Part shown: positions 58,133 through 64,000 of the stretch, one piece after another
Numbering within the stretch: position 1 is the stretch's first letter
How the letters are laid out: every line of letters begins with the position of its first letter
Assembly (NCBI RefSeq): GCF_019957155.1
Contig: NZ_JAIPME010000002.1
Location: forward strand, 806,001-870,000
Length of the DNA: 64,000 bases
From: Anaerococcus murdochii
GTDB lineage: Bacteria > Bacillota > Clostridia > Tissierellales > Peptoniphilaceae
Direction of reading: 5' to 3'
Translations under genes and position numbers: made by a program
The notes under the pieces: generated by a model
Told to the model about the DNA's origin: nothing
Database searches by the model: none
What the model saw: only the letters and a program-made list of their open reading frames with translations

Positions 58133-58445
58133 CGATTTTCCTAATTTCTTTTATCAGCTGAATATTTTCTTCAGCCATTAATTTTATCACCTCCGTTGTT
58201 ATTAGTTGGTCTTCGGCGTGCATTAGGAGCAAGCCTACTTCTACCTTATTACCAGATGCTTCTTCTGTAATTAGGGAAGAGTGGGCCTTGTGGGCAAGCC
58301 TATAAGACTCAACCCCTTCCTCAATTAATTCTGAAGCTCTTTTAAAATCACCTTCTCTTGCCTTGGTCATAGCCTCTATATAATTTGATTTGGCTGTGCC
58401 TGCGTGCGAGATGATTTGAAAGCAAATCAATTCTAAATCTTCCAT
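58125..58445 (-). CDS. PTS lactose/cellobiose-family enzyme IIA
   Basis: A 106-residue phosphocarrier. Active His76 lies in LLMHAEDQLITT; the usual HAQDHL is here HAEDQL, so the second His is replaced by Gln. It overlaps the RDD gene and starts 8 bases after the glycosylasparaginase. Confidence 0.9.
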   Translation of the reverse strand: MEDLELICFQIISHAGTAKSNYIEAMTKAREGDFKRASELIEEGVESYRLAHKAHSSLITEEASGNKVEVGLLLMHAEDQLITTEVIKLMAEENIQLIKEIRKIDE

Positions 58446-58453
58446 GTTTCCTC

Positions 58454-59431
58454 CTATTCTTCTTCCAATAATTTTAGTGGTGTAGTCCTGGTTTTCATAT
58501 AGTCATCAAGCCAATCGGAGCTTGCTTCTTTGTAGAGGGTTTTGTCATTTTCTCTATAGCAGAGATAGACCTTGGCCTCTTGGTTTTCTCCTCCATAAAC
58601 AAAGGAGAAGCCGTCAATGTTGGTTGCTACGCCAAAATTCCCGTCTTTGTCAATGGCTACTACCGATAGGTCACCACTTTTGGCCCTTTTTTTCTTTAGG
58701 ATTTTATCCAAATTGTTCACTGCTTGATCACAAGCGTCTTGGACATTTTTTCCTTCTTTCATTAGCCTTACGATTTCGTATGAGATACAACCTTTCATAA
58801 GGTCTTCTCCAAGACCTGTGGCTGTGGCGGCTCCAACTTCACTGTCTGCATAAAGACCCGATCCAATTACAGGACTATCGCCAACCCTGCCTGGCTTTTT
58901 CATAAAAAGTCCACTTGTAGATGTGCCACAGGCGATGTTGCCGTCCTTATCAAGGGCACAAACTCCAACAGTATCGTGACCTATATAGGGTTTTAGATCT
59001 CTTTCCATGGCTAATTTTTTTTCTTGGTAGATACGGTTTTTGTAATGGATTTTCGCCCTATCTGTGAGCATGTTTACCCTTTCAAAACCGTTTTGGTCGG
59101 CGTATTTTTCTGCTCCAGCTCCTACCAAAAAGTTGTTGGCATCAAATTTTGACAAGTCCCTTGCGACAGCGATTGGGTTTTTAATATTTTTCACACCTGC
59201 AACAGCACCAAAGTTAAAATTAGTACCGTCCATAAAGGCTGAGTCTAGCTCAACTTCCATATTTTCATTTGGCAAACCACCGTAACCTACAGATTTAAAA
59301 TAGGGAAAGTCTTCAACTTCTTTTATGGTTTGGGTCATGGCATCTGCTGCACTTTTGCCATTTTCCAAATCTTTTAAGCTTTTTTCTATGCCTTCAAGGG
59401 ACATCCTCCAAGTTCCGATTAAAGCGTACAT
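58454..59431 (-). CDS. N4-(beta-N-acetylglucosaminyl)-L-asparaginase-like Ntn hydrolase
   Basis: A 325-residue autoprocessing hydrolase of the asparaginase-2 family. The nucleophile after self-cleavage is Thr154 in GHDTVGVCALD; the stretch GTSTSGLF and PGRVGDSPVIGSGLYAD (Arg182, Asp185) follow the order of aspartylglucosaminidases, and GAATATGLGEDLMK completes the site. There is no signal peptide, so it works inside the cell, fitting a PTS-delivered substrate. Known family reaction: GlcNAc-Asn to aspartate plus GlcNAc and ammonia; here the substrate may be 6-phosphorylated. An isoaspartyl peptidase alternative is less likely given RVGDSP. Confidence 0.82.
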   Translation of the reverse strand: MYALIGTWRMSLEGIEKSLKDLENGKSAADAMTQTIKEVEDFPYFKSVGYGGLPNENMEVELDSAFMDGTNFNFGAVAGVKNIKNPIAVARDLSKFDANNFLVGAGAEKYADQNGFERVNMLTDRAKIHYKNRIYQEKKLAMERDLKPYIGHDTVGVCALDKDGNIACGTSTSGLFMKKPGRVGDSPVIGSGLYADSEVGAATATGLGEDLMKGCISYEIVRLMKEGKNVQDACDQAVNNLDKILKKKRAKSGDLSVVAIDKDGNFGVATNIDGFSFVYGGENQEAKVYLCYRENDKTLYKEASSDWLDDYMKTRTTPLKLLEEE

Positions 59432-59458
59432 AAGTTCTCCTTTCAGATTATATTTATC

Positions 59459-61336
59459 TTAAATGTTTAAGAATATGTTCATAAAGTCCATTTGGTTATT
59501 TGCTTCAAGAGCCCTTGTGACTGACTTGTGGTTTGATAAAAACAAGCCGAGTTTTTCGTAATATAGGCTCATATCAGCTAGTTCCTTACCTATAATTAGG
59601 GAATAAACTAGTCTGGCGCATGATTCGTTCCATTTTACAGGATTGTCTAAGAAAATAATTATGGAATAGGAATCTCCATCAACCTGGTCTAGGATGTGGG
59701 GGATGGCTATTTGGTTAAACAAGGTATAACCCATATCTTCCCTTTGTTTCAATTGCTTAAGGGCAAGGTCTTTGTTCATTGCAGATTTTTCTTCGATGCA
59801 TTCTGATATATATTTTAGGATTTCCAACTTGTTTTTAAACTGACTAGTTCTTATAAAGATAGAATTATTGAACAAGTCGTAGATTTTTGCAAGCCTTTTG
59901 TCTTCAAAAGCTAGCTTTAAATTATCCAAATCATTTTGAGAAAATATTATATCAACATAAACCACAGGAATTTCCAAGTCGTAGTCTAGTTTTATTGATG
60001 AAATGATTAGGTCGTATTTTTTTAGGTCTAAGTTTTTTAGGCTTCTTAGGTCAGTTGTATCTAGGCTATCTATTTTTTCTTTAAATTGCCTGTTTAGCTG
60101 GGCTTTCATTATCTGGGCTGAGGAGTTGCCAGAACCACAGATTATGAGTATTTTCTTTTGGTTTACAGAGTTGGAATTCATAGCTGCCATTATGTGGAGG
60201 GATATGTAGCCAACCTCATCTTCTGATAGTTTTGTGTGGTATTTTTCGTTTATCACATTTGCCCCGATTGTTGCCAAAAGGTAGGATATTTTGTTTTCTT
60301 TGATGTCATCTAGGATTGGGTTTTTCATGTCAAAACCGTATTTTATCCTATTTGCCAAGGGGCTTAGGTGGATGGCGAGGGAGAAGTAGAAGTCTATATT
60401 TGCCCTAAAATCGTATTTGGAGACCTTGTAGATTTCATCGATTATACTTTGAGATAGTTCGAGGATTTCTGTGGATATTTTTTCTTGGTCTCTTATTGTA
60501 TTTTTGGCTATTAGGTGCATGGTGATATAGACTAGTTCTTCTTTTGGGATTTTAATCTCAAGTTTATCTTCAAGTTCATCTACAATTATTTTTGCTATTT
60601 TGTATTCTTTTGTAGAGTCGACCTTTTTTTCAAAATCCTTACTTAGGCTTATATATTTCTTTTGCTTAATCCTTAATATTGATATATAAATGTGGATGAC
60701 TAGGTTTTTGAAGTTTACATAAGGCATGTAATAGTCATCGCCGAAGTCCATTTCTTCGATAATATCTTGGATTTTTTTAAAGAGGTCCCTATTTACATCT
60801 CCTTCGAAGAGGAGGGGATCTTCTCCGATTTCGTTTTTTATAGCAAGCCTTATATTTTTTTCGCTACCCTCTACTTTCATACCGTAGTAGGGTCTTGCTA
60901 CAAGGTTTAGGTTGTAAGTTTCTAAAATTTGCCTTACGATAGGCAGGTCCTTATTGATTTGGGATTCGCTTACATGAAAGGTTTCGGCTAGTTCAAACTG
61001 CTTGATATAGGAATTTGAGAAGAGGAAGGTCTTTAGGATATTTATATATCTTAAGTTTTTATCTCCATCTTCTTCCTGGTAGTAGGCATATTTGTACCAG
61101 TCGTTTTTCAAAAAGAGCTTGAATTTATCCTTATCCTTGATTGTAAAGATAAAACCTTTACCAGGCTTGGATTCAACTATCGCTCCCTTATCTTTAATTA
61201 CTGAATTTAGTTGGTTTATCTCCTTTCTTATAGTTTTAGAAGATAATTCCATCACTTCGCCTATCTCTTTAGACGTATGGTAGTCGTAGTCAAGAGTTAG
61301 GTAGTCAAATATTTGTTTTAGTCTTGTCTCAATCAT
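59459..61336 (-). CDS. PRD-containing activator of glycosylasparaginase/PTS operon (LicR-like)
   Basis: A 625-residue regulator with the same domains and residue positions as its paralogue at 49158: His215, His274, His323, His381 in two PRDs, Cys400 (LIICGSGNSSAQ) in the EIIB-like domain and His547 (AIPHILDQ) in the EIIA-like domain. I chose the ATG at 61336 (MIETRLKQ) because AAGGTGG precedes it and the paralogue starts MIETR. A longer frame to 61393 runs through the promoter. First gene of the 11-gene operon; the glycosylasparaginase follows 27 bases later. Confidence 0.9.
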   Translation of the reverse strand: MIETRLKQIFDYLTLDYDYHTSKEIGEVMELSSKTIRKEINQLNSVIKDKGAIVESKPGKGFIFTIKDKDKFKLFLKNDWYKYAYYQEEDGDKNLRYINILKTFLFSNSYIKQFELAETFHVSESQINKDLPIVRQILETYNLNLVARPYYGMKVEGSEKNIRLAIKNEIGEDPLLFEGDVNRDLFKKIQDIIEEMDFGDDYYMPYVNFKNLVIHIYISILRIKQKKYISLSKDFEKKVDSTKEYKIAKIIVDELEDKLEIKIPKEELVYITMHLIAKNTIRDQEKISTEILELSQSIIDEIYKVSKYDFRANIDFYFSLAIHLSPLANRIKYGFDMKNPILDDIKENKISYLLATIGANVINEKYHTKLSEDEVGYISLHIMAAMNSNSVNQKKILIICGSGNSSAQIMKAQLNRQFKEKIDSLDTTDLRSLKNLDLKKYDLIISSIKLDYDLEIPVVYVDIIFSQNDLDNLKLAFEDKRLAKIYDLFNNSIFIRTSQFKNKLEILKYISECIEEKSAMNKDLALKQLKQREDMGYTLFNQIAIPHILDQVDGDSYSIIIFLDNPVKWNESCARLVYSLIIGKELADMSLYYEKLGLFLSNHKSVTRALEANNQMDFMNIFLNI

Positions 61337-61355
61337 ATAACCACCTTGTAATTTT

Positions 61356-61397
61356 ATTATAGTAGAGAAGAGAAATAAGGTCCACACAAACATTTTC
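61356..61397 (-). promoter_or_regulatory. Promoter and upstream box of glycosylasparaginase/PTS operon
   Basis: Minus strand: GAAAATGTTTG (61397-61387), -35-like TGGACC (61384-61379), 17 bases, TATAAT (61361-61356), same arrangement as at 51054-51095. The flanking sequence differs, so the box and hexamers look selected. Confidence 0.62.
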
Positions 61398-61460
61398 CTT
61401 AAGTCTGTGGAAGAGAGGTGTTTTGAAATCCCATGTAAGGAAAAAGGATGAATTTGGATA

Positions 61461-61490
61461 AAAAAGAGGAAACCCAGTGGATTTCCCTTT
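61461..61490 (-). terminator. Terminator of acetyltransferase gene
   Basis: On the minus strand, AAAAGGGAAA pairs with TTTCCTCTTTT (one bulged base), ending in a T-run. Confidence 0.7.
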
Positions 61491-61514
61491 TGAATTTTAA
61501 TATATTATTGAAAA

Positions 61515-62117
61515 TTATTCCCCAACTTCTTCAAGATAATTTTTGTATTCTTTTTGCCAATATTTCTTGTCTTCTTCTGTTATTTCCCTTACGACTTTGG
61601 CGGGGTTTCCAATTGCTATGGACATTTGAGGTATGTCTTTGGTGACTACTGATCCTGCTCCTATTATGGATCCTTCTCCTATAGTGACTCCTGGGAGGAT
61701 GGTGACGTTTCCGTCTATCCAAACGTCGTCTTCTAGGCTTATGTCGGCTCCTTTTTCTATGCCTGTGGCTCTTATTTCTGGATCTATGGGGTGGATTGCG
61801 GTGAAAAGTCCAGTGCCTGGGCCTATGAGGACCCTGTTTCCTATTTTAATTTTCCCCAGGTCTACCATGGAGACGTTGAAGTTTATAAAAGAATTGTCTC
61901 CTATAAAGACATTTTCTCCGTAGTCACACCTGAAGGGTGAGAGGACTGTTGATTTGCCAAAGGATCCAAAGATTTCCTTACAGATTTTGTTTCTTTCTTC
62001 TCTGTCTGTTTCCATATTTAATTTTACTAATTTTTTCCAGCAGGTTGTGAGTTTTTCGACTAGGTAGGAATCTGTCTTAAAAAGTTTGCCTGCTTTTAAA
62101 TTTTCGTAGTTTTTCAT
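61515..62117 (-). CDS. Sugar O-acetyltransferase (maltose/galactoside type)
   Basis: A 200-residue left-handed beta-helix acetyltransferase. The N-terminal Mac domain is followed by hexapeptide repeats (IKIGNRVLIGPGTGLFTAIHP with the catalytic His, LEDDVWIDGNVTILPGVTIG, EGSIIGAGSVVTKDIP). Acetylates sugars such as maltose or galactosides with acetyl-CoA. A single-gene unit, with its own terminator, divergent from the MATE gene. Confidence 0.9.
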   Translation of the reverse strand: MKNYENLKAGKLFKTDSYLVEKLTTCWKKLVKLNMETDREERNKICKEIFGSFGKSTVLSPFRCDYGENVFIGDNSFINFNVSMVDLGKIKIGNRVLIGPGTGLFTAIHPIDPEIRATGIEKGADISLEDDVWIDGNVTILPGVTIGEGSIIGAGSVVTKDIPQMSIAIGNPAKVVREITEEDKKYWQKEYKNYLEEVGE

Positions 62118-62202
62118 ATTATCAATATACTTTTGATAAATTAAATGACAATTCGTAAAATATTAGTAGAATAATAAGGTTATTACATATATAGGAGTCG
62201 GT

Positions 62203-63546
62203 ATGAATAGGAAAATAGATTTATTACATGGAAATATTAGGCATACGCTTTTGAAGCTGTCTTTTCCTTTGGCCCTTACAGCCTTTATCCAGATTGCCTA
62301 TGGCTTTGTAGATACGATTTGGATTGCAAGGTTGGGTACTAAGGCTATGGCAGGGGTAGGGATAGCTGGTTTTATCTTTTGGATAGGCAATTCCCTTGTC
62401 CTTATACCAAAAGTTGGCATGGGTGTATATGCTTCCCAGGCCTTTGGTTCGCAAAATGAGAAGGAAACGGTGATGATTATTAATAATGGTTTTATCCAAG
62501 CTATTATCATCGGTTTGTTTTTCACTACTTTTTGCCTCATTGTAAAAAATGTTTTTATTGAATTTTATAATTTGGGTCATGAGGCTGAAATGGCTGCCAA
62601 GGATTATTTCTTTGTTGTAAGTCTTGGAATGATTTTCTTTTTTGTAGGCCCTATGTTTACTCAGGCTTTCACATCTCTAGGCGATTCTTTTACGCCCTTT
62701 GTGATTAACGCTGTAGGCCTTGCTATCAACATGGTTTTAGACCCAGTTTTGATTTTTGGCCTTGGTCCTTTCCCACACATGGGGGCAAAGGGAGCGGCTC
62801 TTGCTACTATCATCAGCCAATTTGTGGTCGTTTTGATTTACTTTTTGGTTGTGATTTCTAAAGACGGGATTATAAAATCTGCGATTTCCTATATAGATTA
62901 TAGGGAAAATTGGCAGCTAGAAATTTTTAGGCTTGGCCTTCCTGCGGCACTTTTGTCTGGATTTCATGCTTCAATTTCTATGGTTTTAAATAGGTTTATG
63001 TCAGCTTTCGGGCCAACACCTGTGGCTGTTTGTGCCATAGGTTCTCAGCTTGAGTCAATTTCTTGGAATACTACTGAGGGTATCCAGGTCGGTATCCAAG
63101 CCCTTGTTGCCCAAAATTATGGGGCAGAAAACAAGGAAAGGGTAAAAGGTTCTATCAAAGAATCCTTCAGACTCGTTGCGATTATCGGCATCATTGCGAC
63201 CTTGGTTTTAATTGTTTTTAGGCATAAACTTTTTGAACTTTTCACTCCGGAAAGTCAGGAAGCCATAGAACTTGGGGCAAATTACCTCTTTATCCTGGGT
63301 CTTTCCCAAGGCTTTATGGCGATTGAAATAGGACTTGCGGGTTGTTTCAATGGGATGAGCGATACCAAGACTCCAGCCATCCTAGGTGTAATCAACAACC
63401 TTCTAAGGATCCCAATTGCCATAGTTTTGATGCCTTTTGTTGGCGTTTATGGTGTATGGATTGCCATGAGTTCGACTTCTATCATGAAAGGTCTTGTAGC
63501 CATGACCTTAATTTACAGGAAAGTAAAAAAATATATGGCGGGCTAA
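62203..63546 (+). CDS. MATE-family multidrug efflux transporter
   Basis: A 447-residue, 12-helix exporter of the DinF/NorM-type MATE family. Two related halves (LSFPLALTAFIQIAYGFVDTIWIARLG is split into the start helix, and LGLPAALLSGFHASISMVLN begins the second half) are typical. Uses a Na+ or H+ gradient to export cationic drugs or metabolites. A UUCG-loop terminator follows. Confidence 0.9.
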   Translation: MNRKIDLLHGNIRHTLLKLSFPLALTAFIQIAYGFVDTIWIARLGTKAMAGVGIAGFIFWIGNSLVLIPKVGMGVYASQAFGSQNEKETVMIINNGFIQAIIIGLFFTTFCLIVKNVFIEFYNLGHEAEMAAKDYFFVVSLGMIFFFVGPMFTQAFTSLGDSFTPFVINAVGLAINMVLDPVLIFGLGPFPHMGAKGAALATIISQFVVVLIYFLVVISKDGIIKSAISYIDYRENWQLEIFRLGLPAALLSGFHASISMVLNRFMSAFGPTPVAVCAIGSQLESISWNTTEGIQVGIQALVAQNYGAENKERVKGSIKESFRLVAIIGIIATLVLIVFRHKLFELFTPESQEAIELGANYLFILGLSQGFMAIEIGLAGCFNGMSDTKTPAILGVINNLLRIPIAIVLMPFVGVYGVWIAMSSTSIMKGLVAMTLIYRKVKKYMAG

Positions 63547-63570
63547 ACTCTTCTTCGGAAGAGTTTTTTT
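63546..63570 (+). terminator. Terminator after MATE gene
   Basis: Arms AACTCTTC / GAAGAGTT with a TTCG tetraloop and a T-run. Confidence 0.9.
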
Positions 63571-63580
63571 ATATTGATTG

Positions 63581-63594
63581 TGAAAATGTTTGCA
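63581..63594 (+). promoter_or_regulatory. cre-like box upstream of larA
   Basis: TGAAAATGTTTGCA differs from a good CcpA cre (TGAAAACGTTTGCA) at one central base. It contains the same GAAAATGTTTG core (63582-63592) as the boxes before the two PRD regulator genes. It overlaps a probable promoter (TTTGCA at 63589-63594, TATAAA about 16 bases later). Candidate catabolite-control site. Confidence 0.5.
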
Positions 63595-63647
63595 ATAATT
63601 AGTATTATAATATAAAATAATAAAGAGAGAAGAAAAGGAGATCAAAT

Positions 63648-64000
63648 ATGAAACAAGTAAGATTGCCATACGGCAAAGAATTTATCGAACTCGAAGTTGG
63701 CGATGATGCTGATATATTAGTCAGCAAAGCAGGAGATTTTAAGGCGGAAAAAAGCCAAGAAGACCTCGTAAGAGATGCCCTTGCACATCCAATTGGTACA
63801 GAGAAATTATCTGAACTTGTAAAAGGAAAGAAAACCATAACAATTATTTCGTCTGACCATACAAGACCAGTTCCATCTGCAATTACCATGCCAATCCTTC
63901 TAGAGGAAATCAGGTCAACCAACCCAGATGCTGAGATTACAATCCTTATAGCAACAGGTTTCCATAGGCCAACTACTCATGAAGAATTAGTTGCAAAATA
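63648..64000 (+). CDS. larA: LarA-family lactate racemase-like protein, 3'-truncated by window edge
   Basis: The first 117 codons of a gene cut by the window end. It has the LarA/DUF2088 signature SSDHTRPVPSAITMPILLEEIR and LIATGFHRPTTHEE. Start ATG at 63648 follows AAAAGGAG. Family members are nickel-pincer enzymes that racemise lactate or related 2-hydroxy acids. Whether the pincer cofactor genes larB, larC and larE are adjacent cannot be seen. Symbol by family. Confidence 0.83.
   Translation, partial: MKQVRLPYGKEFIELEVGDDADILVSKAGDFKAEKSQEDLVRDALAHPIGTEKLSELVKGKKTITIISSDHTRPVPSAITMPILLEEIRSTNPDAEITILIATGFHRPTTHEELVAK

Overview
The window is AT-rich, densely packed Gram-positive DNA. Nearly every gene has an AGGAGG-type ribosome binding site, and the promoters are TTGACA/TATAAT type. 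The gene content (lac-tagatose pathway, many PTS systems, two-subunit serine dehydratase, PRD regulators, polyphosphate kinase) suggests an anaerobic Firmicute. Protein style resembles gut or skin anaerobic cocci of the Anaerococcus/Peptoniphilus group; this is an inference, as no rRNA is present. No tRNA, rRNA or CRISPR array was seen.

Layout. 1-4017 (+): the oxidative citrate branch (aconitase, cut by the window edge; isocitrate dehydrogenase; citrate synthase). 4313-7994 (-): mglBAC-type galactose ABC transporter. 8458-16790 (+): a BadF-type sugar kinase, then a complete lactose/galactose-6-phosphate pathway lacA-B-F-E-G-R-C-D. 16923-19793 (+): two tiny membrane peptides, a UDG-like protein, a cupin, a small membrane protein and nagA. 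19970-21100 (+): a surface protein with a sortase-like C-terminus, behind a consensus promoter overlapped by a Fur box. 21241-25594 (+): aspartase, fumarase, a HAD phosphatase and a MaoC-like protein. 26028-28892 (+): serine uptake and serine dehydratase. 29184-33635 (+): an AraC regulator broken by an in-frame TGA, then an alpha/beta hydrolase, a GPH transporter and an amidohydrolase. 33738-36194 (-): a two-domain PPK2 and an esterase. 36297-42641 (-): a fructose-type PTS with GH38 alpha-mannosidase and a PRD regulator. 42781-44264 (-): a decayed IS1182-like transposase. 44344-51035 (-): a cellobiose-type PTS with two GH1 genes, one frameshifted. 51266-61336 (-): an 11-gene PTS/glycosylasparaginase/peptidase operon. 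61515-62117 (-): sugar acetyltransferase. 62203-63546 (+): MATE efflux. 63648 to the end (+): larA-like gene, cut by the window edge.

The most interesting unit is 51266-61336. A lactose-family PTS (separate IIA, IIB and IIC) sits in one tight transcription unit with a cytoplasmic aspartylglucosaminidase homologue, an RDD membrane protein, a stand-alone GrdB-like domain, one canonical and one ligand-less M42 peptidase, an M20 dipeptidase and a TIM-barrel-like protein of unknown function. A PRD regulator leads the unit and is collinear with the one at 49158. My hypothesis is import, phosphorylation and dismantling of GlcNAc-asparagine or short N-glycopeptides. The products would feed nagA (18663), aspartase (21241) and fumarase (22659), all in this window.

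Regulatory sites visible by eye: a pair of AAAACGTTTT operators serving divergent mgl and kinase promoters; TGGTNNNNACCA palindromes before lacC and upstream of nagA; repeated leader motifs shared by the kinase and lacA; a GAAAATGTTTG box before both PRD-regulator genes and larA; and a 17/19 Fur box at 19841.
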